This document shows positions 1 to 12,291 of a stretch of DNA of 64,000 nucleotides, in pieces. The DNA is taken from positions 64,619,753 to 64,683,752 of the forward strand of contig CM043959.1 of NCBI GenBank assembly GCA_014529385.2. Direction: 5' to 3'. The position numbers and the translations under genes are program-made. How positions within the stretch are numbered: position 1 is the first letter of the stretch; every line of letters begins with the position of its first letter. Source of the DNA: Adiantum capillus-veneris (lineage: Eukaryota > Streptophyta > Polypodiopsida > Polypodiales > Pteridaceae). The notes below the pieces were generated by a model. It ran no database searches, was not told the DNA's origin, and worked only from the letters and a program-made list of their open reading frames with translations.

Positions 1-1
1 T

Positions 2-363
2 TTAGGCTTTACACCTCATAACGCTGGGTGGTGCTATTTTGTTGATGGCTTTGGTGTGCTATCTATAGTTGTGTTGCATGTGATTGAGTCTCACAATGCA
101 AGTAAGTTGTGTTATCTACAGAGAATCATCAAAGGTTTCTCTTATAATTTATTCTTTGTATAGTTGTCATTAGATTATTAGAATGATATAATTTTGTACT
201 TTATAACTTTGTGCTCATATAATTTGTTGTTTACTTACAGAGTCAACTTCTTTTCAGAGGACATGAGCAAGCAACCATGTGCAGAGATGGAAATCACTCT
301 ATTTTTGTTCCATGAGGAGCCTTTCACTACCATGTTAAAGGATTTTGATAAGAAAATAGAATT
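2..363 (+). CDS. Possible last two exons of an unknown gene (partial at the left edge)
   Basis: A frame is open from the window edge to base 101 and stops at a consensus donor (GTAAGT, 102-107). Further on, a T-rich stretch ends in ACAGAG. Taking the second AG as acceptor (exon from 243) keeps the frame open for about 40 codons to a TAG at 361-363. Taking the first AG gives an early stop. The joined peptide is not low-complexity, but I do not recognise it and name no domain. Exon lengths would be at least 100 nt and 121 nt, with a 141-nt intron. The call rests only on splice signals and open frame, so chance is possible. Confidence 0.25.
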
Positions 364-1740
364 TTTGTAGAATCTTGAACCAATATGTACTCTCTAGGAG
401 CTCTTAGAAAAGCCATCCATATAGTACTACTATCTTCTCTAGTGTCATAGACACACAAATACTCAAGTGTATATGAATCTCTAGATAAGGAAGACAAATA
501 CTTGTAAGAGAAGCCTAACAACAACATTGTCTCCATTTGTAATTATTTTCATGAGGCTCGATTCCTCTATAAATGCAATATAAATATGTTTTTTTGTTAA
601 ATGGTGTTGCATTGAGTGAGAGTATTTAATTTAGATTAGTGGAGTTTCATACAGATTTCAGAAGTATTGGTCACCTCTATGGATATTTTGATTTTTCTGT
701 AAGATGTTTCAAGTCTCAAGTCTTAATCTCCACCATAAAGAAATTTAAGCAATATTTTGATTTCAATTCAATCATTAATGGTTATCCTTATTAAAGTGGA
801 TCATAACCTTTGTCAAGATGTCCTCATTTGAGGATGTTGAATATATATCATTAGCAACGTTTCACAAGTTGAGAAAGCTAAATTCTTGTTTTCCAACATG
901 TTATTGTTTCCATACTATGCCTATGCCAAGCTTGACTTAGAGAAATGACAACTTGAGATGGAGGTGTCGATGGATAGGGGTGACTTATTATTGACTCATG
1001 TTTCATTATACATATATTATAAAGCCTTTGACTTTCCACCTTTTTGAGTAGTGTTGACAAGTTTTTGGTATCAAATCTTCTTAAATATCCCTATTCATGA
1101 GCTATTAGTAGATATATCTTTGGTATTGCTAAAGATGATACCAATAGCTATTACCTTGTGAACTTAACTGTTAAATTGCGGATTTGATTTTTACTATGTA
1201 GCTCATTTGGATAGAGAAAGTGTAAACATAAATTATAGATACATGCATTGTTAACATAGAAGATATGTACCACTCGAGCCTATGTAAACTGCTAATCAAG
1301 AAACCTTTGGTTGGATACTATAACAACAGAGGTCAGATGTGGTTTCAAATACCAAAGAAATGGCTTAACCAAAACATTCCCAAGAACACAAGGTGGACAC
1401 AAGGAAGTAAAAATTGGCTCTTTGTTTGGTCGATTTCTAGTGCTAAATGTTTAGTGCACATGATTTGTGAGGCCTTTGACTTGGGGAGTTCTCTAAAGTA
1501 TATGTAATATAGTACATGTGTTCAATAGAAGGGATTTTATATTCTTGTAAAGTTACAGAAACATGTGTAGATAAGACCTATAAGGAGTACTTTTAATCCA
1601 TCCTGGTGAACGCACATGATATAGGAAAATTTTAAACAGTGAATGTTCCAGACCTTTGAACACAGAGAAAAAGGGACAGGGAGGGGGGTTCCTCTGATTA
1701 CATCAAACACTACACCTCTATCTCATGGCCATGCGGTTAA
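364..1740. other. Unassigned AT-rich sequence
   Basis: No coding frame of convincing composition, no LTR ends and no RNA gene seen here. Short open frames such as 1265-1507 lack any recognisable motif. Likely decayed repeat or ordinary intergenic DNA. Confidence 0.5.
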
Positions 1741-1893
1741 AAAAGCCCCTATTTGTCATTATAAAGCCCCAGGGGGGGAACTCTTGCTCTCTGTACATCT
1801 AACTTACATCCTTATCTCATGCTTATACACAATAATTTTGTAAATTTTTGCCATGTAGAGACCCCCAGGGCCCTCAGCAAGAGTGGCCATAAG

Positions 1894-1943
1894 GGCCGTG
1901 AAATGCCCATCCAAAAGTTTTGGATGGACATTTCGCACGCCCT
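1894..1943. repeat. Near-perfect palindrome, unit 1
   Basis: Arms flank base 1917. The inner ten bases on each side (CCATCCAAAA / TTTTGGATGG) pair perfectly, and pairing continues outward through GAAATG / CATTTC with one mismatch. The transcript would fold into a stem of roughly 20 bp or more with almost no loop. Confidence 0.75.
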
Positions 1944-2180
1944 TGTGGACACTTTTTTTATATTATTATTGTTGAAATTTTAGGCTGTGATGCAAAAAAA
2001 TCATATCTTGCTCGGATTCTCCAGAAATCAACCATAAGCTCAATTTTTGTCATTATAAGGCCCCAAGGGGGGAGCTCTTGCTCTCTGTACATATAACTTA
2101 CATCCTTATCTCATGCTTATACACAATAATTTTGCAAATTTTTGCCATGTAAAGCCCCCAAGGGCCCTTGCCACAAGGAC

Positions 2181-2225
2181 GTGCTAAATGTCCATCCAAA
2201 AGTTTTGGATGGGCATTTCATGCAC
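2181..2225. repeat. Near-perfect palindrome, unit 2
   Basis: The same inverted repeat in the second tandem unit, centred on base 2202. The flanks differ in sequence from unit 1, but the arms still pair through AAATG / CATTT and GTGC / GCAC with small mismatches. Confidence 0.75.
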
Positions 2226-2319
2226 CCTTGTGGCCACTTTTTTTTTGTTTTTATTTTTTTAGTGTTGAACTTTTAAGATGTGATGCAAAAAAATCATATC
2301 TTGCTCGGATTCTTCGTGC

Positions 2320-3610
2320 AGGTTGCCAATTTCTTTAAAAATGATGTAAAGCAGACATTTCTTACTTTTTCCTTAATCTACGGACTCCAACGAGCATTAA
2401 AACCATGGAATCTAAAAATACTAAAAGAACCAATGTTTTTTGTTATCTTAAGGACTATATTTTCTACATACAAAACTTTCCCAAAATCTCGTCCTAACAC
2501 CTTCAAAAGTGGCTTCCAAGGAGTGCCCTCTGTCAAAATTCGAAACTAAAGGAAAACAATCAGATGAACTCTTAGACTATGTACAAACTTTAAAATAACC
2601 AAAATTTCCTTCAAAAAAAAGTTATTGCTAAAAATTTGAAAAAGGGCTTCCCTTGGACTTCCCACAACGATAGAAATCAAAGGGTTCAAGGAGAGGTATG
2701 GAATCAAGGTTTATTCCATCAAGATCTCTTGTACTTTATCATGTCTTCTCATGTACAATCTTACCAAACATAAACAAATTTACACTTTAAATGACTACAA
2801 ATCTTATTTAACTTAGCAAACAATCTAAAATATGGTAGACCTAGAGTGCTCTTACACATCAACAAACAAAAAAGTCCAAATTTCTTCTCATTAACTTTGA
2901 TAAACATACATTCGTGAACAACATCCAAGGGGTAGTGCAGCCATAGTTCTTACATCCATTCCATGACATAGTATGCTCATGGGGTGACCTATCACATAAA
3001 AATATCTTTGGTGGGGGTGCCCTCATGTTAGGAAAGGGTGTGTTTCTCATGCAGAGCTGTTGTATTGTCCTACTGGGGATCTCTCCATGTTAGCATAATG
3101 ATTTTTGGTATAGTGGGAGCGACATTGCTTGAGGAGAGCTTTGTGCCATCGTAAAAGCTTCGTGTTATGCCAGTTCCTTGAGCCATTCTTGCAAACAAAG
3201 CCACTCAACTAGCATAGTAAGAGGTCACCTTGTATCATGACGCGTTAGAGACATGTTCTTCAAACAAAAACATACATGAATTCAAAATTTACAAGCTGTA
3301 ATAAAGACACTTGTTAAGTATATGATGTACGAATTTGCAAGTATTGCCATCCAATAATCCTAAAATATACATTAGGATGAGATTACCCACCTCTACTAAG
3401 CATGGATTTGAAGCACCTACCTGTAAGATGTAACAAAGAAGGCTGTATTAGAGAAAAAGTGGTGACACTTGACCTCTCTTACCTGCAGCCTTTCACTATT
3501 TGTGCAAAAAAGCAACCTTTGTGCGAAGCACTACAAAACAAGTAGAGGCAACACCTTAGACTTCAAAGTCTATGATAAGAAAAACACAACCAAAAGTAAG
3601 AAGTTTATTG
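2320..3610. other. Unassigned sequence
   Basis: No retroelement protein, LTR, tRNA or convincing exon recognised on either strand. Short open frames here have no recognisable motif. Confidence 0.45.
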
Positions 3611-3614
3611 TTAC

Positions 3615-3784
3615 CTTGCACCAAGGGGTGTTTCTTTCAAATATATGATGGTATTGGCAAGCTTCATAATGTACACATCCTTTTCTTGCAATTGTTGTTG
3701 GAGAGTTTCAACCTCCCTCTTTGAAGAGGCAATACTTTCTTGTAATGCCACTGTTTCGAGATGAAGAGCTTGACATTCGTGCAT
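3615..3784 (-). CDS. Possible isolated coiled-coil exon
   Basis: On the minus strand an open frame of about 56 codons is flanked by a possible acceptor (CATAG just before the exon) and a donor GTAACA immediately after 3615. The peptide is rich in Glu, Gln, Lys and Leu (it includes VETLQQQLQEKD) and looks like an amphipathic coiled coil. No neighbouring exon was found on either side, so this may be a remnant of a gene or transposon, or chance. I assign no function. Confidence 0.2.
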
Positions 3785-4049
3785 CTATGAATGCAAAGAT
3801 GCACCTTTACCCACCATACACAGCCAATTGCAATAGCGTAACAAGCCTACTTCTCCCCTCCCGAAATATTAAAGAACCATTAACATTCGTCTCACTGACG
3901 GTACGACGTTCATGGGATGACCTCTGCTCACCCTCACGTGCAGACTACGGTGCAAATGCCACTGACAAGCAAATATATACGCTTTTGTTGTGCAGAGTAC
4001 ATGGTGGTGGAGGCATATGACTTGTGATATTTGTGAGCACCATGGCAGG

Positions 4050-4235
4050 TGTTGGGTGAGGAAGTAAGGATGAAAAGAGAGAGGGGGGAGGGAGAGGGAG
4101 GAACGTGGGAGGAGAGAAGGGGGTGAGGGGGAGAGGGAGAGTGAGAGAGAGAGGAGGAAGAGGAGAGAAGGGGGTAGGGAGGGAGAGGAGGAGAGAACAA
4201 AGGGTTTTTTGTTTGGGAAGGGTTTTTTTTTTTTG
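4050..4235. repeat. Purine-rich (GA/GGGA) low-complexity tract
   Basis: Almost pure purine on the plus strand, with many GGG runs (GAGGGGGGAGGGAGAGGGAGG and similar). It explains the Pro/Ser-rich open frame on the opposite strand. The G runs could support G-quadruplexes. Confidence 0.85.
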
Positions 4236-4616
4236 AAAAAGTAGACTTTCAGTATTTGTAGGTTTTAAAAAAGATCAAAAAATGATTCTTATATATGTAT
4301 ATATGTTGGGGGGGAGTTTTAAGTCAAAAATAAGTAAAAATAATTTTTTTGAAAAAAGTCAAATTTTGGCTCTTAATAACCCACGTTTTTGCTGATGTGG
4401 TCACACCCCTTTACTCCCTTCACTTTCAAAAAGATAGAGAGAGAAAGTGACCTCTTATGTCCACATCCTACATGTGTCTTAAAAAATGGCTAGAAAAGCC
4501 TACTCAAAACTAGCTTCTTGAATGCCCTTGTCCCCTTAATCCTACACAACATTAGCCTTAATCCCTAAAAATTAGGATTCCTTACAAGGCCCATGCAAAT
4601 TCCATATTTCTCCTAA

Positions 4617-5675
4617 TGGGATATCTACAATGGCCTTATTATTAGAGGTATCACCACTTGGGAAGCAGTCACCTCCAATACGATCCAACTGGAGGATAAT
4701 TTAATAATTCAAGGAGAAAGAGTGTCTGTTGAGATTTAAATCTACTAGCTCGCAAACGCATCGTGGCATCAATCAATGACCCTAAAGCCTATTGCTAAGG
4801 AGCCAAAGATATCTGAGATGATTTTCGCAAATCTGACCAAGGCCATTCAAGAGAGTCTTAGAGACAATCACACTCTACAAAACAATCATATGTATCCAAG
4901 AAGGGAGCAACAATGGTGCTCAGTATGCTATGGTCCACATAGTACCAGTGAATGCCCTATGTTTAGAGTAAAGTTCAATGGGCATTGCAATGCCTGTGGG
5001 AGGTATGGTCATCAAGCTAAGGATTGCATAGTGTTTAAGCGCACGATGGCCAATACACCAACCTTAGCATGGACAAACACACCTTGAGTGTCTGCATTGA
5101 TGTCGGCCCCACCTCTTGAACAAACGTCACAACACATGGTCCCTAGGGCCCAAAATGTTGTTCAAATAACACCCTTGCCACCTCCAGTGCTAGGATTGCA
5201 ACCACCACATTCGAGAATCACTTATGCGAATCAAGTGGGTTGTAAGTCATTTATTGTTGGTTTGGAAGACTGTGAGGAAGATATAGACCCTAATATTGCC
5301 TATGGGATTGATGCGCTTGAAGAAAGTCCACAATACTACATGGAGGACTATTGGGGACAAGACAAACATGTCTATCAAGTAGCTGCTCTTGCGGCAAGAG
5401 TCCAAAATATCAATTACACTGCCAAGAGACCACCTCTTCAATGCTACGAGTGTGGAGGTCCACATCGTGTAGCCGAGTATCCTATTAGGCTACAAAAGAA
5501 TACTACAATAATGCAACCCAATCAAGCGAGCACGTCTACAATGCCAATACTCATGTGTAATCAATGTGGCATAGATCATTTAATTGCTCAATGTCCGAGT
5601 AATCCAAATGCACCAAAGGTAACACCATTAAACTCGAGTGAGGTCATCAAGGAGTCATCACCAAGTACACCTGTG
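4617..5675 (+). pseudogene. gag fragment of gag-protease-only LTR element, copy A, left part
   Basis: This is the C-terminal part of a retrotransposon Gag. Bases 4617 onward match 44431 onward of the fuller copy B at high identity. Zinc-knuckle-like CX2C clusters are visible: CSVCYGPHSTSECP, CNACGRYGHQAKDC and CYECGGPHRVAEYP (last Cys changed to Tyr). The copy starts abruptly inside gag, so its 5' half and LTR are missing. A TGA interrupts it at 5085-5087. At 5676 it is cut by the LTR of Copia-1 and resumes at 12505. In copy B the same stretch is uninterrupted, which shows the original junction. Confidence 0.85.
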
Positions 5676-5883
5676 TGATGAGTGCGCGTGTGCGTGTACA
5701 GAGTGTGTGCAAGAGAGGGGAAGAAGAGAAAATGGGGAAGGGGAAGATACACAGGCAGCCACTGTGTAGGTTAGTGGAGAAGAAAGAGAAGGTCAACACT
5801 TCCTCTTTCTCTCCCTATATTGAATAGGGGAAATCAAGTGTACAAGGGTGGTTTCCCACAGCCACCTGGCCTACACCCCAACA
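5676..5883 (-). repeat. Copia-1 3' LTR
   Basis: 208 bp, pairing with 12292-12499 with four visible substitutions. In element orientation it begins TGTTGGGGTGTAGG and ends CTCATCA. Confidence 0.95.
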
Positions 5884-5895
5884 ACCTCCCACTTG
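5884..5895 (-). other. Copia-1 polypurine tract
   Basis: Read on the minus strand, AAGTGGGAGGT directly precedes the 3' LTR, the place where plus-strand DNA synthesis is primed. Copia-2 has the same tract with one or two changes. Confidence 0.75.
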
Positions 5896-5966
5896 AAGGT
5901 CATGGTGGCCAATAGTGGCATTAGTATAGTTAGTCTATACAAAATTGATGAAGCATTGCCGAGGCT

Positions 5967-8900
5967 TCATCCTACACCCATAAGTTCTATACAATGTGTA
6001 AATCGCTCCGAGGCTAGGCTCTTTGTGAGAGCATCTGCGGGGTTGTCGTCAGTGTGAACCTTGACAAGCTCGATACGCTTGTCAGCCAATGCATCTCGTA
6101 TGACATGGTATCTGACCTCTATGTGTTTCGACTTTGAGTGAAACACTGGATTCTTTGCCAAACCAATGGCACTCTGACTATCACAATGTATACTGGAACC
6201 TCGTGAATGTCCAAATCTCCCACTAGACGAGCCAACCATATGGCTTCCTTGCTAGCGTCAGACGCAGCAACATATTCTGCCTCAGTGGTAGATGAAGACG
6301 TGCAATCTTGGAGACATGATCTCCAAGAGATAGCTGCTCCAGCAAACATGAACACATAGCCAAAAGTGGATCTTCTACGATCCACGCAACCCGCATAATC
6401 CGCATCCATGTAACCTACAATAGATGCATCACTGTTTCCGAAGCGTAAACACTTGCTAGCTGTACCTTTCAAATATCTGAGTATTTTCTTCACTGCTTCC
6501 CAATGCTTCTTGCCATGGTTTGCCATGTACCTACTAACCACTCCCACTGCATGTGCAATGTCTGGTCTTGTGGCTACCATAGCGTACATCAAACTGCCAA
6601 CTACTGAAGAATATGGTACTTTTGCCATTTCCTCTTTCTTAGCCACTATCTTGGGAGAGTCTTCCTTGCTAAGTTTGGAGTATGCTTGCATTGGGGTACT
6701 CAATGACTTCCCCCCCTGCATACTAAAACGTTGTAAGATTTTGTGAATGTACTTTTCTTGAGATAATTCAAGAATTCCACGTTGCCTGTCTCTCTTGATG
6801 TGCATACCAAGAAAGTGATTGGCATCTCCCAAATTCTTCATGGAAAACTGAGTGCTTAGCATCTTTTTCAACTGATTGATTTCATCAATTGATTTGCCTG
6901 CGATAAGCATATCATCTTCATACAAGATCAAGATGATTAAAGAACCATCGTTCAACCTTTTTGTGTATAAGCAGTGATCCTCTTGACTTCTAATGTAACC
7001 CTGAGATTGCATGAATTTGTCGAATTTTTGATACCATTGCCTTAAACCTTGCTTGAGTCCATAGAGTGCCTTTTTAAGTCTACAAACCAATTCGGTCCTC
7101 GCGGGTTTTTGGGTTTCACATACGAAGCCCTCTGGTTGTTTCATGTAGACATATTCATCTAGATCCCCGTGAAGAAATGTTGTGTTCACATCCATTTGGA
7201 CAAGTTCCATGTCCTGGATAGCAACCAAGCCAAGCACAGTGCGAAGTGTAGTCATCTTGACTACTGGAGAGAAAATCTCATCAAAATCCACACCTTTTTG
7301 CTGCTTGAAACCCTTGGCAACTAGACGAGCCTTGTATCTAGGCTCGGGATCTTCCGCTGTATACTTCTTCTTGTATACCCACTTGCAAGGTAAAACATTT
7401 TTGCCTTTTGGTAATTCAACCAAATCCCATGTCTCATTAGCCACAATCGAATTGTATTCTGATTGCATAGCCTGCTCCCACTTAACGCTATCCTCCATTT
7501 GTATAGCTTCTTTGTAGCAGGTTGGCTCTCCACTTTCAGTGACCAAAATGTGGGGTATACCCGTCTCAAACCGCTCGGGCGCACGTGATACTCTCTCAGA
7601 GCGTCTCAGTGCCTGACTGTTGGACTCTGCTCTCTCCGGAGCAATATTAGTATCTTGCACTTGAGGAGTAGGTGCAACACTACCTAACTGAGTTGGTTCG
7701 GAGGCTACATCCTCAAAACGAACATGTCTGTACTCAACATCTTTGATGGGCTTCTTGTGCATTTTTGATTCATTGAAAATCACGTGTGAGCTACGAATGA
7801 CTTTGTTTGATTCTAGGTGCCAGAGACGATATCCCATCTCTCCGTTTGCACCATAGCCAATAAAGATGCATTTGTGTGATCTGGGGTCTAACTTTCGACG
7901 AAGTTCTTTGGGCACATGTGCATATGCTTCACATCCAAATACACGTAAATGCTCATAGCTTGGCCTTTTGCCATTCCATAATTCCTCTGGAATTTTGAAA
8001 TTCAAAGGAGAACTAGGAGACCTGTTGATGATGTGCACCGCTATCAGAACAGCTTCCCCCCAAAATTCGGGAGTAAGCTTCGCCATAGACATCATAGAGA
8101 CAACTCGCTCTTGAATCATACGATTCATTCTTTCAGCTATCCCATTTTGTGCAGGTGTGTATGGAGCAGTAAACTGCCGCCGAATGCCTCTGCTATTGCA
8201 AAAATCCTTGAACTCTGTGGAGACGTATTCTCCACCATTGTCCGTGCGAAAAGCTTTGAGCGTTGTTCCGGATTGGTTCTCAACCATGGCGAGGAATTTT
8301 TGGAAAGTCGAAAATACTTCTTCCTTACGCTTAAGGAGATACACCCAGACCTTTCTGGTAGAATCATCTATGAATGTGAGAAAGTAGTTTGCCCCCCGTA
8401 GAGTTTTATGTGGCATTGGACCACACAAATCACTGTGCACCAAGTTTAGAGGTTCGCCTAGTTTCTTATTCAATGGCGAAGATGTCAATCTAGTCTGTTT
8501 GCCATACAGACAATGCTCACACAATGGAAAGTCCGTGTAATCTAACATAGGTAAGTAGCCAAAACGCTGAAGTGTTTTCATTCCCTTTTGGCTAATATGC
8601 CCTAGCCGGCTATGCCACAACTCTGGAGACGGCAACTCGGCAACATAGATAGAGTGTTCGTCGACACTTGAAACAAACAAAGAGTACAGGGATCCGTTTT
8701 TATTGCCTTTCATCATGATAAGGTTGTTTTTGCGGATCAGCCAAGAACGATGACCAAAAACTGTAGTGTAGCCAAGATCATCCAATTGCCTTATAGAAAG
8801 CAAGCTTTTTGTAAGCTTGGGCACATGTGTGACATTCTGCAGCACAAAAGTAGTGCCATTATGCATCTGAAGTTTAAAATCACCAATGCCAATAATGTCA

Positions 8901-10051
8901 AGCTCATAGGAATCACCAAGCTTGACTATTCCATGCATGGATGCATAAGAGAAAAACCACTCTCTATGCAGTGTGACATGAAAACTTGCACCAGAATCAA
9001 GGATACAATTCTGTGCATAACCCTCATCCTGTGCAACCAAAGCATCTAGGGTGAGATCTGAAGTGAAAATGAGAACACCTGAGGCATCTGTTGTCACCTC
9101 GGCATGAATCTTTGTGGGCATAATGAGCATCACTGGAGGAGGAGCATCCTCTACTGCACTGGTAGGCATGGGAGACTCAACAATGTTGAGCTCCTCAATC
9201 TTTACTGTACTTTTGTCTTTGCTAGAATTATCCTTTTGCATGTTTTTCTGATCTCTTAGGAAACTGCGACAATCCTTTTTGTAATGACCCTTCTTGTGGC
9301 AATAGTAACACTCGACATTTTTGGCATTGCGGTCTTTACTTTGGTTCCTGTGTTTGCTAGGACTACGAGGATTCCGCTCTCTACTTTTGCTTTTGTATTT
9401 GTTCCTGTCACGGCCTCTTGGCTTTGTTGAACTGCCAGCCATATATGCATCTCCATGAGTAGCATTATCGAGAGATTTACGACGAATCTCTTCAATGAGC
9501 AACGCATCTGTGACAGCATTAAATTCTAACTTGCCATTCGGAGCCGAATTGCTAATGGCTGTGCAAAAGATATCCCATGAACTGGGTAGAGAGCATAATA
9601 AGAAGATAGACTTGAGTTCATCGTCAAACTCCTTAAAGCCCTGAGATGCTAGCTGACTGAACAAGGAGTTGAACTCATTTAAATGACTGGAAACTGTGCT
9701 ACCTTCTTTCATGTTGAGCTTTATAAGCTTTTTCATGAGAAAAACTTTGTTGGATGCACTTTTTCTCTCCCATGCTGAACATAAGCTATCCCAAAGTTCC
9801 TTGGTTGTTTTCTTCCCGATGATAGTGAAGAAGACTGACTCGGCTAGATGTAGACGTATCGTAGCCATGGCTTTTGCATCTAAAAGCTCCCATTGAGCTT
9901 GTGTATAATCATCATCCTCTGCGCGCTCTTTCAACGGTTCTGAGAGGCCTTTGTTTATCAAAACATCTTTCATGCGCTCTTTCCACATGGTGAAGTTGCT
10001 GCAATCGAACTTCCGAATGAAATACTCCTCCTTTTCTGAAGAAGAAGCCAT
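5967..10051 (-). CDS. Copia-1 Gag-Pol polyprotein, one frameshift near its C-terminus
   Basis: A single frame of 1,310 codons starts at 10051. In order: Gag; a CCHC zinc knuckle (CYYCHKKGHYKKDC, ~residue 247); aspartic protease with intact DSGA (~352); pre-integrase zinc region; integrase with its first Asp (HSDLCG, ~540), second Asp (RTDNGGEY, ~602) and Glu further on; reverse transcriptase with Asp in QMDV; and RNase H (DADYAGC, ~1217). The polymerase box reads YEDD, where copia elements usually have YVDD. Near 6190 a one-base loss moves the last ~75 RNase H codons into another frame, which then runs cleanly to 5967. That is the only disabling break I see, apart from the doubtful YEDD. Confidence 0.93.
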
Positions 10052-11737
10052 CGTTGATAAGAGGGTTTGAGAGGTGCCAAACTATGGCGAGACGCTGTCG
10101 AAATTTGGGCAGAGTAACCTTTGTATCGGGAGTAAAATCTCAACCGAAATAGACTCAAAAGTGCCAACTATGGAAGGCACGACTCGCGGGAAGTAAATCC
10201 GGCAGAGTCTCGTTTGTATGAGGAGTCAAAACTCAACTCAAAATGCATATAAATGTGCCAATTGTACTAACTAGGCATCTGCTGCACAAAACAAGTGTTA
10301 TGTGAGTGCCAACTCGGTGTCAAAAGCATAAATAACCGTCCAGATACATATCCTATGGCGACGGTACCGTAAAGGGGAACTCCAACTACCTGTATCACCA
10401 AAGGTGTCTCAACATTCGAGCACACCCCAGCTCAAAGAAAACCTCACGCTATCGACCCTCCAAAAGGCTAATGCAAACACAAATGGACTAGCCACAGTCT
10501 CAGAAACTGTCGGGAAAAACTGCCAAAATAGCCAAAAATGGCTCCACACGTAGTACAATGGGCCATGTCCGCAACTCAACGTACATGAGTAAAATCGCAC
10601 TCAAATAGGCGCCAAGAAATACTGCATGCAGTGAAAGTGATCCCTGCGGGGATATCTGCTCTCAAAAGAGCTCAGTAGCACTATGTGTGCTCACAACAAA
10701 ATGCATCTGTCAACGCATGTGTCCGTAGAGAATCTGCTGTCGAAATGACTGCCAAATCGCCTGTGAAAGCCCTATGTCTGGTAACCTCGAGAATCTATGA
10801 GTGAATGGGCTGAGAAACCCCCCTGTAGCCTGTAACCTGCGTGTGTCGGTGTCGCTATGTGCCGATTTCTACCGTCGGGCAGAAATATGCTAGTCGAATA
10901 GCCGCCAAAGGTGTCGTATCTGTAAACTGTGTCGTACAGGGCGATCGGTGTGCTCGGTGCCGATGCCGGGTGTCACTCCTCTATGATAGAGGTACCTCAC
11001 CCGTGCATGTCGCAAGCACGGTCGTCGATCGTGGGAACGCGCTCGTGTGGGAAAGCGCCCGGTGTCTGGGTCGGATGTCGGAGATCCGCCGAATGAGTAG
11101 TGTCGAGCCGGTGCGCATGAGCGGTGTCGATGCCGATGTTGCTTTCTGCCGCCGGGCGGAAGTGGCTCCGATGGCGAGAAATGCCGAGGAAATGGGCCGA
11201 TGTCGAGTGATGTCCGGGCTTAGTCGCCGCATTGAAAGGCTCGGTGGGACAGCTCCCTTGGGGGGCCACACAAAGTCACTGTGTAAAGTTTTTTTAAAAA
11301 AAAACTTTTGTCGATTTTGTCTTCTGGCGAAAACCTGTCGATTGCAGAGGGCTGACCAGGCGAGTGTGTGTGTGTGCGCTCAACACCACCACCACATCGT
11401 ATTTGCTTAGCTTTCGACTCTGCATTGCAGCGCTACCCGCTCATTCCTTGCCATGCTTTCAACTGCAAGCTGCCCGAAATTGCCTATCTCCGCTGTCGCT
11501 CCCCGATTTCGAAGCTTTGCAATCACTTTATACTGCCCCGATTGCCCGAGGTTGCAATTCAGTGTGTGTGTGTGTGTGTGTGTGTGTGTACACAAGCTCG
11601 CCAATTGCCCAATTGTTGCCCGGTGTAGTAGCCGAGTTACGTCGTGCACCCGATTGCAACTCGCTATGCTCGACACTGTCTATGCTCGAAATGCCTTGCC
11701 ACTTTGCTCCCAGCACTAGCCAAAAAGCTGCAAGCAC

Positions 11738-11778
<41 letters not shown>

Positions 11779-11937
11779 ACACCATCACATGATTTTGTGC
11801 AGAGCCTCGAGCCCCCATGCCCAACTGTTCCAAAGCTCCAATTGCCGACTGTCTTGCTCGATCATCACTGGCTTTTCTCTGCTCGACACACTTGGCTGCT
11901 CGAAATCATGCTCGATTGGCTGCTTGCCTTCCCTGCC

Positions 11938-11973
<36 letters not shown>

Positions 11974-12291
11974 CAAACACTACCAATCCCAAGCTCGCAA
12001 TGCTTCGACTTTGCTGTGCAGAGTCTCAAGCCACTGTGTGCTCACAACTCTTGAGCTATTCGATTAGCTTTGACCCTTATCGAAACTGCTCATGGCTCCT
12101 ACTGCCCGGTACAGGCTGCCCGAAATCCCCAAGCCAAGCTACGAGGCTCAATTGCTCCTCGATTTCTGTGATGCTCGACCTACTGGCTCTGATTTTCCAA
12201 GGCTTTCTACGCTCCCCAAATTCCGATGAGGGTCGCTGCGTGCACGGTGAGCCGGGGCCCAGGGTCGGATGTCCTGAGCTCTGATTCCAAT
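10052..12291 (-). other. Copia-1 long 5' leader with spaced TG/CA tracts
   Basis: This 2.2-kb non-coding leader lies between the 5' LTR and gag, unusually long for a copia element. In plus-strand view TG tracts begin at about 11363, 11561, 11738 and 11940. Two of them end in TACACA and can fold back on themselves. The segment 10830-11280 is rich in CpG. Open frames here are Cys-Val or Thr-His repeats read from the microsatellites and are not genes. Confidence 0.7.
12278..12291 (-). other. Copia-1 primer-binding site
   Basis: Read on the minus strand, TTGGAATCAGAGC follows the 5' LTR. It matches the plant initiator-Met tRNA 3' end (canonical TGGTATCAGAGC) with one change. Confidence 0.85.

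Larger units (their letters stand above)
1752..2312. repeat. Tandem duplication of a ~294-bp unit with internal palindromes
   Basis: Two diverged direct copies begin at 1752 and 2046, each opening with TTTGTCATTATAA. They share a run through TGCTCTCTGTACAT and TTTTTGCCATGTA to a common end near ATCTTGCTCGGATTCT (about 2022 and 2312). Each carries a long inverted repeat centred on CCATCCAAAAGTTTTGGATGG (centres 1917 and 2202). I see no protein or LTR signature. Confidence 0.8.

Noticed and set aside
3934-4200. Pro/Ser-rich minus-strand frame
   Set aside because: Mirror of the purine-rich tract at 4050-4235; no other support.
6453-9049. Plus-strand frames such as 6453-6746, 7182-7517 and 8033-8401
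   Set aside because: They lie antisense to the Copia-1 gag-pol frame and have no independent motif.
11364-12067. Several overlapping 80-155-codon open frames rich in Cys-Val or Thr-His repeats
   Set aside because: They are readings of TG/CA microsatellites inside the Copia-1 leader, on both strands and in all frames.
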